Positions 17,597 to 25,784 of a DNA stretch of 64,000 nt are shown here, in pieces. The DNA comes from Cyanobium sp. N.Huapi 1H5 (GTDB taxonomy: Bacteria; Cyanobacteriota; Cyanobacteriia; PCC-6307; Cyanobiaceae), in the NCBI RefSeq assembly GCF_024345535.1, contig NZ_JAGQBH010000004.1:124001-188000 (forward strand), in the 5' to 3' direction. The notes under the pieces were generated by a model, which saw nothing but the letters and a program-made list of their open reading frames with translations, was not told where the DNA came from and did no database searches. Position 1 is the stretch's first letter. Each line of letters begins with the position of its first letter. Both the position numbers and the translations under genes were made by a program.

Positions 17597-18826
17597 ATGT
17601 CCGGGGCATCGGCCCGGCCTGAGGCTCCCCCGATCCCCTGGGGCCTCGTCGGGGGTGTGGTGGCCCTGCAGGCCTGCCTGCAGCTGGGCTGGATCGTCTA
17701 CAGCACCTACCAGCCCGTGCTGCTGCAGCGCTTCGGCTTCACCGACCTGCTGCCGATCTTCGCCCTGCTGGGCGGCTGCCTCGGCCTGGTGGTCGAACCG
17801 CTGAGCGGAGCCCTCTCCGATCGCCACGGCGACCAGGCCCGCGGCCGGCTGCTGCCGATCACCGTGGCGGTGACCGTGGCCGGCCTGATCTTCCTCACCA
17901 CGGCGGCCCTGCTGCGGCAGGGATCCCCCTGGTTCAGCCCCGGCCTGCCGTGGCTGATGGTGCTCTGGGTGGTGGCCGTGCAGTGGGCTTCCAGTCCCAA
18001 CCTGGCCCAGCTGAACGAAGCGGTCCCGCTGCGCTCCCTGCCGCTGGCCGTGGCCGCTCTGACCGTGAGCCAGGGGCTGATCGGTGCCTTCTCCGGCGAC
18101 CTGGCCCGCCTGGCCCTGGGGCTGGGTCCCGCCGCCACCTTCCTGCTCGGCGCCCTGGTGCTGGCCCTGGGCCTGACGGTGCTGCGGTCGGGCCGGGCTT
18201 CTGCCTCCCTGAGCTTCCGCAACGGCCAGGGCCCCGGCGGCCGCCGACGGCTCGCGGCAGCCCTGGGCCCCGCCGACCTGGTCCAGGCCGCCCTGCTGCT
18301 GGTCCTTGCGCTGGCGGTGGGCGGCCTGGGCCAGATCCTGCTCGAGCTGCTCCCCCGCCTGGCCCGCTCGGCTCCGCCCGGCCCCGCGGCGTGGGGCCCG
18401 GGATCGCTGCTGCTGCTGTGCTCAGCCATCGGCGCGCCTTTCACCGCCCGGGCCGTGGGCCGGTGGGGGCGGCTGCCCTGCCTGGCGGGGGGGATCCTGC
18501 TGCTGGCCGGGGTCCTGGTGGTGAGCATCCTGCTGCCCCGGGGGCCGGGCTGGCCACAGCTGGCCCTGCTCGGGGTGATCCACAGCCTCGTGGTCACCAG
18601 CCTGACGGCCACCGCCCTGACGGTGCTGCCGCCGGGCCGCAGCGGGCTGGGGGCAGGGCTGGCGCTGGGGGGAACCGGACTCGCCGCCAGCCTCGTGCGG
18701 CTGGGATTCGGCGCGGCCGGACCCGTCGGATCCGGGCCTCTGCTGGCCCTGCTGGCGGCCGGCACCGGCAGCGCCCTCGTGGCGTGCCTGCTGCTGGCGG
18801 GGCGGCATCGGCGGGGGATGGCATGA
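17597..18826 (+). CDS. Major facilitator superfamily transporter
   Basis: A 409-residue membrane transporter with about twelve hydrophobic helices. The loop after helix 2 has the MFS motif A-like EPLSGALSDRHGDQARGR. Small polar breaks separate two six-helix halves near residue 205. The substrate is unknown. ATG 17597 is chosen because it follows the last non-hydrophobic stretch; TTG 17570 would add nine residues. The stop overlaps the following methyltransferase start by 4 nt (ATGA), so the two are probably made together, perhaps for modification and transport of one compound, though nothing proves this. Confidence 0.85.
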   Translation: MSGASARPEAPPIPWGLVGGVVALQACLQLGWIVYSTYQPVLLQRFGFTDLLPIFALLGGCLGLVVEPLSGALSDRHGDQARGRLLPITVAVTVAGLIFLTTAALLRQGSPWFSPGLPWLMVLWVVAVQWASSPNLAQLNEAVPLRSLPLAVAALTVSQGLIGAFSGDLARLALGLGPAATFLLGALVLALGLTVLRSGRASASLSFRNGQGPGGRRRLAAALGPADLVQAALLLVLALAVGGLGQILLELLPRLARSAPPGPAAWGPGSLLLLCSAIGAPFTARAVGRWGRLPCLAGGILLLAGVLVVSILLPRGPGWPQLALLGVIHSLVVTSLTATALTVLPPGRSGLGAGLALGGTGLAASLVRLGFGAAGPVGSGPLLALLAAGTGSALVACLLLAGRHRRGMA

Positions 18827-19623
18827 GCGGCGGCTTCACCGATCACTTCGGCTCTGTGGCTGGGGCGTACGCCCACTACCGGCCCACCTATCCGGCGCCC
18901 CTGTTCGCCTGGCTGGCCGGGGTGGCCCCCGCCCGCCAGCGGGCCTGGGACTGCGCCACCGGAACGGGCCAGGCGGCCATCGGCCTGGCCGCCCATTTCG
19001 CCGAGGTGGTGGCCACCGATGCCAGCGCCTCCCAGCTGGCCGCGGCCAGCCCCCATCCCGGCGTGCACTACCGGCTGGCGGCGGCGGAGAGCTCCGGCCT
19101 GGAGGCGGACAGCCTCGATCTGGTCACCGTGGCCCAGGCGGTGCACTGGTTCGATCAGCCCCGGTTCTTCAAGGAGGTGGAGCGGGTGCTGCGCCCCGGC
19201 GGTGTGCTGGCCGTCTGGAGCTACGGCATCCCCGAGCTGGAGGGGGAAGGGCCCGATGCGCTCCTGCAGCACTTCTACGCCGACATCGTCGGCCCCTACT
19301 GGCCCCCGGAGAAGGCGCTGGTGGAGAACGGCTACCGCGACCTGGTGCTGCCCTTCGAAAGCCTGGAGACCCCGCCCTTCGCCATGGAAGCCACCTGGAC
19401 CCTGGAGCAGCTGCTCGGCTACGGCGCAAGCTGGTCGGCCAGCGCCCGCTATCGGGCCGCCCTGGGCCACGATCCCCTGGAGCGACTGGCTCCGGCCCTG
19501 GCGGCCGCCTGGGGGGAGACGGGGCTGGGGCGGCGCATCCACTGGCCCCTGACCCTCAAGGCTTCACGCCGCGGGCCGGCTCAGGCCGATGGACCAGCCG
19601 GGACGGCAGCCTCCCCGGGCTGA
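18823..19623 (+). CDS. Class I SAM-dependent methyltransferase
   Basis: A 266-residue methyltransferase. FGSVAGAYAHYRPTYP is the typical lead of this yeast TMT1/trans-aconitate-like family, WDCATGTGQAAIGLA is the SAM-binding glycine motif I, VVATDASASQL is motif post-I, and DLVTVAQAVHWFD is the motif II region. The methyl acceptor is unknown. It is coupled to the MFS gene by a 4-nt overlap. Its last 43 nt overlap, tail to tail, the end of the ATPase subunit A gene on the other strand, so the two C-termini are encoded by the same DNA. Confidence 0.88.
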   Translation: MSGGFTDHFGSVAGAYAHYRPTYPAPLFAWLAGVAPARQRAWDCATGTGQAAIGLAAHFAEVVATDASASQLAAASPHPGVHYRLAAAESSGLEADSLDLVTVAQAVHWFDQPRFFKEVERVLRPGGVLAVWSYGIPELEGEGPDALLQHFYADIVGPYWPPEKALVENGYRDLVLPFESLETPPFAMEATWTLEQLLGYGASWSASARYRAALGHDPLERLAPALAAAWGETGLGRRIHWPLTLKASRRGPAQADGPAGTAASPG

Positions 19624-21458
19624 GCGGCCGCCACGGCGGGCAGAGCGGCGAGGTCCTGGATCTGCTGGAGATAGCCGGCGTAGGTGGGGGACCCGGTGGC
19701 GGCGTAGTTCAGGTTCCGGTAGAGACCCGTGAGTTGGGTGTAGTAATCCCGGGCGGCCTTCTTGTCGGTGAAGGCGCGGTCACGGTGCAGCAGATCGAAG
19801 ACCAGGTCGAAGGAGATCTTCTGGCGTTCCAGGGGCGTGGTGGAGTCGACGGCATCGAAGGCATCCTGCTGCAGGTAGACCATGTCGAGGAACTGGGCCT
19901 TCTGGAAGACGACGAAATCCTCCAGGCTCACCCCCTCTTCCCCCGTCACCTGGATCATCTGGCTGACCCGGTCGCCATCCTTGAGCAGGGCGTTCATCGC
20001 GGCGACGCGCCCCACCCAGTCCGGCGAGAGATGCTGGGAGAACCAGCCTTCGAGCTGCTGGAAATAGCGCGACCAGGAGAGCAGGATGTCGACGGCCGGA
20101 TAAAAGCGCTTGTAGGCCCGCTCCGCGCTCAGCCCCAGGAAGGCCTTCACCGTCCCCAGGGTGCACTGGGTGACCGGCTCCTCGAAGTTCCCCCCCGCCG
20201 GCGACACCGTGCCGATCATGGTCAGGCTGCCGACGGAGCCGTCGTTGGTGCGGATGATGCCGGCCCGCTCGTAGACACTCTTGATCGAGGAATCGAGATA
20301 GGCGGGGAAGGCCTCTTCGCCGGGAATCTCCTCCAGCCGCCCGGAGGTTTCGCGCATCGCCTGGGCCCAGCGGGAGGTGGAATCGGCGATCAGCAGCACG
20401 TTGTAGCCCATCTGTCGGTAGTACTCGCCCAGGGTGAGCCCGGTGTAGATCGAGGCCTCCCTGGCCGCCACCGGCATCGATGAGGTGTTGCAGATGATGA
20501 TGGTGCGGTCCATCAGCGAACCGCCGGTTTTCGGGTCGGACAGCTTGGGGAATTCGGTGATCGTTTCCACCACCTCCCCGGCACGCTCACCGCAGGCCAC
20601 CACCAGCACGATGTCCACATCGGAGTGGCGGGAGATGAGGTTCTGGAGCACGGTCTTGCCGGCGCCGAAGGGACCCGGGATGCAGCCGGTGCCGCCCCGG
20701 GCGATGGGCAGGAACGTGTCGATGATGCGCTGGGTGGTGATCATCGGCTCCTGGGGGTAGAGCCGCTCGCAGCGGTGGGCCTCCAGCAGGGCCTGGGGCA
20801 GGGGGCGTCGCACCGGCCACGGCTGCGTCAGCGTCAGCGACCGCGTCGCCCCGGAGGCCTCGGTGATCCGGGCCACTGCGGTGTCGATCGTGAAGCTCCC
20901 CTGCTGGATCCAGTCCAGGGTGACGGTCCCCGGCTGATCGAAGGGAACCATGATCTTGTGGGTGAACCGGCCCTCCTGGACGGTGCCGATCCCGTCCCCG
21001 GCATGGAGGGTGTCCCCGATCCTGGCTGTCGGCTGGAACGACCATGTCCTCTCCGTGTCCAGCGGCGACACCTCCGCCCCCCGGGGCAGGAACGTGCCGA
21101 AGCCGGCGGCGAGCTGGGCCAGCGGATTCTGCAGCCCGTCATAGACCTGGCCCAGCAGACCGGGGCCGAGGGTGACGGAGAGCTGCTCGCCCGTCTGCTC
21201 GACCGGATCGCCGATACCGACCCCCTTGGTGCTCTCGAACACCTGGGCATCGGCCAGCCGGCCCCGCACCCGCAGCACCTCGGCCTTGAGCCTTTCCTCC
21301 CGATCACCGGCCCGGCGCTTCAGGCGGATGTAGATCACCTCATTCTTGAGCAGGGGCCGGGGCTCGGTCGCCGCCATCTGGATCGTGACGAGGTCATCCT
21401 GCACGGCCACGACGGTGGCGCGATGGTCATCGGACATGGCCGCGATGGTGTTGGTCAT
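19581..21458 (-). CDS. atpA: V/A-type ATPase catalytic subunit A
   Basis: A 625-residue catalytic subunit of a rotary V/A-type ATPase. Three A subunits alternate with three B subunits and hydrolyse or make ATP. A beta-barrel covers about residues 10-80, the non-homologous bulge typical of A (absent in F-type beta) about 110-200, and the nucleotide domain follows with Walker A GPFGAGKT (262-269), the catalytic Glu in CGERAGEV and Walker B LLIADSTSRW. The C-terminal domain includes KRFYPAVDILLSWSRY. The tail is Ala/Pro-rich. It is the last gene of the seven-gene operon and overlaps the DUF2764 stop by 4 nt. In related operons A lies directly before B, so its position here is odd. Confidence 0.95.
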   Translation of the reverse strand: MTNTIAAMSDDHRATVVAVQDDLVTIQMAATEPRPLLKNEVIYIRLKRRAGDREERLKAEVLRVRGRLADAQVFESTKGVGIGDPVEQTGEQLSVTLGPGLLGQVYDGLQNPLAQLAAGFGTFLPRGAEVSPLDTERTWSFQPTARIGDTLHAGDGIGTVQEGRFTHKIMVPFDQPGTVTLDWIQQGSFTIDTAVARITEASGATRSLTLTQPWPVRRPLPQALLEAHRCERLYPQEPMITTQRIIDTFLPIARGGTGCIPGPFGAGKTVLQNLISRHSDVDIVLVVACGERAGEVVETITEFPKLSDPKTGGSLMDRTIIICNTSSMPVAAREASIYTGLTLGEYYRQMGYNVLLIADSTSRWAQAMRETSGRLEEIPGEEAFPAYLDSSIKSVYERAGIIRTNDGSVGSLTMIGTVSPAGGNFEEPVTQCTLGTVKAFLGLSAERAYKRFYPAVDILLSWSRYFQQLEGWFSQHLSPDWVGRVAAMNALLKDGDRVSQMIQVTGEEGVSLEDFVVFQKAQFLDMVYLQQDAFDAVDSTTPLERQKISFDLVFDLLHRDRAFTDKKAARDYYTQLTGLYRNLNYAATGSPTYAGYLQQIQDLAALPAVAAAQPGEAAVPAGPSA

Positions 21459-22138
21459 TGGGACGCACCGGCAAAGAGTTCTCGATGGCTGCCAAGGCCC
21501 GCATCCACGAGCTCACGAAAACGAACGACGGCCGATTCGGCCTTGTAGCCCGACCAGCGGCTGACCAGACTCCAGCGCGCCAGATAGATGATCAGCGCCT
21601 CGAAATCAAAGTGGTGGCCTTCCCCCAGGCGATTCAGCATCGCCCAGACGACGGAGAACTGCAGCCGTTCGAAGCCGATCAGGTCGTCCTTCTCCAGCAG
21701 CTCCCGGGCCTGCCGGACCCAGGGGAAGATCCCTTCCAGCTGGAACGTCGGTGCGCTCCAGTGGCGCTCGATCAGCCCCACCCATTCACCGAATCCCCAG
21801 ACCTCACCGGCGGGGGGCTTGGCTTCACCGCGGCGGCGGCGGCGCAGGGCCGCGACGATCGTGCGCATCTCCAGCCGCTGGGTCACCAGGCGCCGCAGGG
21901 TGGGGCTGGGGTTGGTGGCCAGAAAGCGGTGCGCCTCGGCCACGAAGGCCGCATCGGAGCGCTCCAGGGGCTGGGCCGACCAGGCGATCAGGTTGGCGAT
22001 CCGCTCGAGCGTCTGGCGGTCGGCGGCCTCCAGCAGAGCCAGCCGGCTCTCCAGCCTGATCCGGGAAATCGGCGGTGTCGCGGCCTCGAACAACGTGCCG
22101 AGGGGCGGCAGGCTGGCCATCAGAACGACGTACTTCAT
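21455..22138 (-). CDS. DUF2764 protein of the V/A-type ATPase operon
   Basis: A 227-residue, helix-rich protein that begins MKYVVLMASLPPL, typical of DUF2764. The family is found almost only inside V/A-ATPase operons of chlamydiae, Bacteroidetes, spirochaetes and planctomycetes, between E and A, exactly its place here. Those operons lack a normal subunit C, so DUF2764 is thought to act as the C-like socket between the rotor stalk and the K ring; this is inference. The segment VWGFGEWVGLIERHW and the C-terminal YLARWSLVSRW are notable Trp-rich helices. It is 7 nt after E and overlaps A by 4 nt. Confidence 0.8.
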   Translation of the reverse strand: MKYVVLMASLPPLGTLFEAATPPISRIRLESRLALLEAADRQTLERIANLIAWSAQPLERSDAAFVAEAHRFLATNPSPTLRRLVTQRLEMRTIVAALRRRRRGEAKPPAGEVWGFGEWVGLIERHWSAPTFQLEGIFPWVRQARELLEKDDLIGFERLQFSVVWAMLNRLGEGHHFDFEALIIYLARWSLVSRWSGYKAESAVVRFRELVDAGLGSHRELFAGASQ

Positions 22139-22145
22139 CGGGCCC

Positions 22146-22847
22146 TCACTTCACCACCCCCTCGAGCAGGGCGCGAAAACGGGGCTGCAGGTGGGCCAGG
22201 AGCGTCTGGGCGATCGCCGCATCCGTCAGGTCGAGCACCACTTCGCGATCCACCAGCCGCAGCTTCAGCCCGGCATCGGGGCCCTTCGCCACCCCGAAGC
22301 TGACCCCCTCCCGCAGCAGGCCCCGGGCGGTGAGCCGCACGAAGCGGCTGAGGATGCCCTGCTCCAGTTCCTCGGGATGCTGGCTGAGTTCGGCCAGTCC
22401 GGCGACCCGGCGGGGCAGCAGCACCTCCACCTGCTGGGACTGGTCGGCCTCCGGGCGCAGGGCCCCGACGATCTCCAGGATCATCCGCTCGAGGATCTCC
22501 TGCTTCTCCTGCTCCTCGCCGACCAGCTGACGCACTTCGCCGGTGAAGCGCTCGCTGAGCTGGGCCTTGAGGGAGAGGCTGGCATCGCGGAAGGCGAGCT
22601 CCAGCGCCTGCCGGCCCGAGGTCTGCAGGGACTCGGCCTCCGCCCTGGCCCGCTCAACGATCGAACGGGCCTGGGCCTCGGCCTGGGCCACCGTGGCGGC
22701 GGCCGTGGCCCGGGCCTCCTGCACCAGGCCCTCCGCTTCGCTGCGGCCCTTCTCGACGCCCTGGTCCCGCAGGCGCGCAATCAGCTCCTCCACGCCGGAG
22801 GCCACCGCCAGGGGCGTGTCGTGCCGGAGTTTCTTCGGGTTGGCCAT
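22146..22847 (-). CDS. atpE: V/A-type ATPase peripheral-stalk subunit E
   Basis: A 233-residue E subunit, which forms the peripheral stalk holding A3B3 to the membrane part. The first 125 residues are a long Ala/Glu/Arg/Gln-rich helix (GRSEAEGLVQEARATAAATV, VAQAEAQARSIVERARAEAE), and the last 100 residues form the small alpha/beta head. ATG 22847 (MANPKKLRHD) is used; the frame is open further to a GTG at 22895. A G/H partner is not encoded here, as in other minimal bacterial operons, so the stalk is probably of E with an unknown partner. It is preceded by the largest gap in the operon (75 nt after K). The symbol follows V-ATPase usage; it is not F-type epsilon. Confidence 0.85.
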   Translation of the reverse strand: MANPKKLRHDTPLAVASGVEELIARLRDQGVEKGRSEAEGLVQEARATAAATVAQAEAQARSIVERARAEAESLQTSGRQALELAFRDASLSLKAQLSERFTGEVRQLVGEEQEKQEILERMILEIVGALRPEADQSQQVEVLLPRRVAGLAELSQHPEELEQGILSRFVRLTARGLLREGVSFGVAKGPDAGLKLRLVDREVVLDLTDAAIAQTLLAHLQPRFRALLEGVVK

Positions 22848-22922
22848 GGGTTCTGCCCGGCTGGGGGAACGGAGAAGGGACAGGAGCTCAGACACCAGCG
22901 CGGGGGAGGCGCTGCAGAGGCC

Positions 22923-23375
22923 CTACCTGGGAATGCCCCCGGCCGCCACCAGGGCGAACACGAAGGCGAAGACGGCGAAGCCCTCCACAATCGCGGCCGG
23001 AGCCAGGGAGAGGCCGAAGATCTCCGGCTTGGACTTGGAACCGGAAATGGCGGACGCGCAGCACAGTCCCTGGTAGATCCCCGCCATCAGGAACGCCAGA
23101 CCGGACAGCAGGCCGATGCCGAACAGGCCGCCGGAATTGGCCGGGGTCACCGCTCGGTTGAGGATGAACATCACGACGATGCCGTAGATCGACATCGAGG
23201 AGGGCAGCGCCGACAGACCGACGAAACGTCCGTAGCCGCTGCTGACCTCCATCATGGCGCCGATCGCCGCCTGGCCCGCTGTCGTGCAGCCGATGGAGGC
23301 ACCGATCGCCGCCAGCGCCACCGGCGCATAGATGCCGATCCAGCCGAGCACGAGGATGGAAGTGTCGTTGGTCAC
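22923..23375 (-). CDS. atpK: V/A-type ATPase membrane rotor subunit K (proteolipid)
   Basis: A 150-residue proteolipid with four hydrophobic helices, formed by two fused hairpins. Copies form the ion-carrying rotor ring. The single ion-binding carboxylate is the Glu in APAAIVEGFAVFAF (helix 4); helix 2 has none (ALPSSMSIYGIVVM). Compared from memory with the Na+-binding Enterococcus K ring, the helix-3 Gln (GIYQGL) and the helix-2 Tyr are kept, but the helix-2 Thr-Gln pair is Ser-Met here. That points away from the canonical Na+ site and perhaps to H+. The gene overlaps subunit I by 4 nt. Confidence 0.93.
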   Translation of the reverse strand: MTNDTSILVLGWIGIYAPVALAAIGASIGCTTAGQAAIGAMMEVSSGYGRFVGLSALPSSMSIYGIVVMFILNRAVTPANSGGLFGIGLLSGLAFLMAGIYQGLCCASAISGSKSKPEIFGLSLAPAAIVEGFAVFAFVFALVAAGGIPR

Positions 23376-25180
23376 GATGCCGTCTCCTGTTTGCCGAAGG
23401 GTTCGAAGGGATAGCCTTCCTCATCAAGGCTCCAGTTGAAGAACTCGATGAAGTTCAGCCGCAGACCATGGACAAAGCCGCTGATGATGGCCAGCAACAG
23501 ATTGATGCCATGACCCAGAATGAGGATCAGCAGCGAAATGACCACTCCAAGCGGCACATCGGAGCGGTAGACTTGCCCGGCCAGTTGATTGAAGGTGAGG
23601 GCCAGAGAGGCACTGGCCAAGCCTAGGGCGAACAACCTCAGGTAACTCATCACATCGCCAAAAAGTTTGGAGATTTCCGCCAGCGATGCGACGCCGTCAA
23701 AGAGACGCCGCAGCAGCGAGCCGAGGGAATCGAGCGGCCGCTCACTGCTCAGCAGCAGGATCGTGAGGACCCCGCCGCCGCCGAAGCCGAGGCCCAGATC
23801 CCGGCCCGTCGCCGAGCCCGCGCCGAGGTAAAGACTGAGACCCGCGAGAATGATGGCGATCCAGCCGATCGGCCTGGCCCGCTCGGCGAGCGACGCCCCC
23901 CGCATCGCCACCACACCGTTGGCGAGGATCAGGTGCAGGGCTCCCACCACCAGGGAGACCTTCATCATCGCGTCGAAATCCTCCAGATTCAGCACCCGGA
24001 GATGGGCCACGAAGGATCCGGGCGGTGGCGGGGCCCCGAAGTAACTGCCGGCCAGCACGCCGTAGAGAAGCGCGAACAGCAGGGCGGCCGCCGCCAGGAC
24101 CCGGAACCGGCGCGACGAGGGCCGCCGGCCCATGCCCCGCCAGGCCGAGGCGAGCAGCACGCCGAGCACCAGGGCATAGCCCGCGTCGGCCAGGATCATC
24201 GCGAAGAAGATCGCGAACGAGAAGAACACCACGATCGAGGGATCCCAGTCGCGGTAGCCGGGCGTCTCGTAGAAGCTGACCAGATCGGCACCACCCGCCA
24301 GGGCCTCCGGATTCGCCATCAGCGTCGGTGGGGTGTCGTCGGAGGTGGGACTTTCGGCCCAGGAGGCCAGGCCCATCCGGCCGACGAAGGCCTCGAGCCG
24401 GGGCAGGTCGTGGCGGGGCATCCAGCCCTGCACCTGAAAGAGATGGCCGCGGTCGGCGGTCTTCTGGCCGGCCTGCCGCAGGGCCGCCTGGGCATCAGCC
24501 TGGATCAGGTGTTTGGAGAGCAGGAAGATCCAGCGGCTGAGGGCTTCGTGCTCCGCCTCGATGTCATCGAGATCGACGTGGGCCCGGTCGAGCTCGAGCC
24601 TCAGTTCCTCGGGAGACTCTGAACCCACATGGGCGCGCGGCACCGGCAGCAGGCTCTGGTCGGGCTCCTGCTCGGCGATCAGCACCACATAGCCGTGCCG
24701 GGGGCTGGCGTGGACCTGCTGCCACGGCAGAGCCAGCTCCTCCAGCGCCTGCTGGAAGGCCTTCTGCCTGGAATGGGGCACCCGGTAGAACCACAGCCGC
24801 TGTCCGTCCAGCTCCCCCAGCTCGGGCAGCCGGAAGTTGCCCCACGGGGCCAGCTCGGCGAGGTGCTGGCGCAGCCCCAGAATCCTGTCCTCGGCGGCCC
24901 GCTTGCGGGCCCGGTTGGCCAGCGCCTTCGCCACCACGGCCTGGCGATCGAAGCTGGGATCCACCTTGAGCTGGTAGCGGCGCTGGCCCACATCCATCAG
25001 GTAGCGCAGGGCCTCGCGCGCCTGGCCGGGCGGCTGGGGAGCGGCGAAGGCCGCCGTCCCCTCCGAGGGGCCCAGGGGGATGAGATGCAGGCAGCCCAGG
25101 GCCTGCAACCCCTCCAGCACCACCTGCTTCTCGGCCGCGAGACCGAAGATGGAGACCTTGGCCAGGGCGACGATCGTCAT
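23372..25180 (-). CDS. atpI: V/A-type ATPase membrane stator subunit I
   Basis: A 602-residue subunit I (a-type), the stator that passes ions against the K ring. The N-terminal half (about 1-300) is soluble, starting MTIVALAKVSIFGL, with long helices that clamp the peripheral stalk. The C-terminal half (about 310-590) has seven or eight membrane helices, including FFSFAIFFAMILADAGYAL and ISKLFGDVMSYLRLFALGLA, the latter with the conserved Arg needed for ion release. It ends WSLDEEGYPFEPFGKQ, also conserved. It overlaps D by 4 nt upstream and K by 4 nt downstream. Confidence 0.94.
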   Translation of the reverse strand: MTIVALAKVSIFGLAAEKQVVLEGLQALGCLHLIPLGPSEGTAAFAAPQPPGQAREALRYLMDVGQRRYQLKVDPSFDRQAVVAKALANRARKRAAEDRILGLRQHLAELAPWGNFRLPELGELDGQRLWFYRVPHSRQKAFQQALEELALPWQQVHASPRHGYVVLIAEQEPDQSLLPVPRAHVGSESPEELRLELDRAHVDLDDIEAEHEALSRWIFLLSKHLIQADAQAALRQAGQKTADRGHLFQVQGWMPRHDLPRLEAFVGRMGLASWAESPTSDDTPPTLMANPEALAGGADLVSFYETPGYRDWDPSIVVFFSFAIFFAMILADAGYALVLGVLLASAWRGMGRRPSSRRFRVLAAAALLFALLYGVLAGSYFGAPPPPGSFVAHLRVLNLEDFDAMMKVSLVVGALHLILANGVVAMRGASLAERARPIGWIAIILAGLSLYLGAGSATGRDLGLGFGGGGVLTILLLSSERPLDSLGSLLRRLFDGVASLAEISKLFGDVMSYLRLFALGLASASLALTFNQLAGQVYRSDVPLGVVISLLILILGHGINLLLAIISGFVHGLRLNFIEFFNWSLDEEGYPFEPFGKQETAS

Positions 25181-25779
25181 GGGGCCTGGCGCTCCTTCTT
25201 GCGCTTGGCGATCTTGGAATTCACCACACCGGCCCTCTCCGCATCGGCCAGATAGATGGAGATCCTGCGGATGTTCGTTCTGGCCCTGGGAATCAGAACC
25301 TTGTCGAACAGGTTGTAGCGCTGGGTGACGATCCGCTCGGCCGCTTCGAGGCGTTCGAGGCGGCGCCGGGCCACCTGGAGGTGGATCTCGGCCTCGAGGG
25401 CCGCCTTGAGCACAACGACGAGGGCGTCGACCCAGAACGGCCGGGTGAGCACGCCATAGGGGCTGACCCGGAACTCCAGACTCCGCAGCACCGGCAGCCG
25501 GGTTCCCATCAGGTTCTCCTCGCCGATCTCCAGGCTGGAGATGGCGACCAGCTCCTGGAGGGGGATGGCCTGGTTGGCGACCATCGGCAGCCGGGCGGCC
25601 ACGTCCGGCTCGATCGCCGCGGCCTGCCGGGTGGCCTCGGCCAGTTGCCGCCGGGCCTTCTCGCGCTCGCTGCCGATCTGGCGCCGCTTCATGTCCAGCG
25701 ACGGCAGGACGTCATGGAAGGTGCGCAGCAGCGCCTTCTCCTTCGTCAGCGAGGCCTTGGTGAGCGGGAGCCTGGCCAT
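25177..25779 (-). CDS. atpD: V/A-type ATPase central rotor subunit D
   Basis: A 200-residue D subunit, the coiled-coil axle turning inside A3B3. The N-terminal helix starts LPLTKASLTKEKALLRTF, and the C-terminal helix carries the family motif IVTQRYNLFDKVLIPR followed by a Lys-rich end (SKIAKRKKERQ). The middle is a short turn region. No subunit F gene, its usual partner, is found here, as in other bacterial minimal types. It starts 5 nt after B and overlaps I by 4 nt. The symbol is V-type D, not F-type beta. Confidence 0.93.
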   Translation of the reverse strand: MARLPLTKASLTKEKALLRTFHDVLPSLDMKRRQIGSEREKARRQLAEATRQAAAIEPDVAARLPMVANQAIPLQELVAISSLEIGEENLMGTRLPVLRSLEFRVSPYGVLTRPFWVDALVVVLKAALEAEIHLQVARRRLERLEAAERIVTQRYNLFDKVLIPRARTNIRRISIYLADAERAGVVNSKIAKRKKERQAP

Positions 25780-25784
25780 GGACG

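Noticed and set aside
21588..23414. A 608-codon plus-strand open frame across three ATPase genes
   Set aside because: It runs antisense through DUF2764, E and K, with an Arg/Gln-rich product typical of shadow frames.
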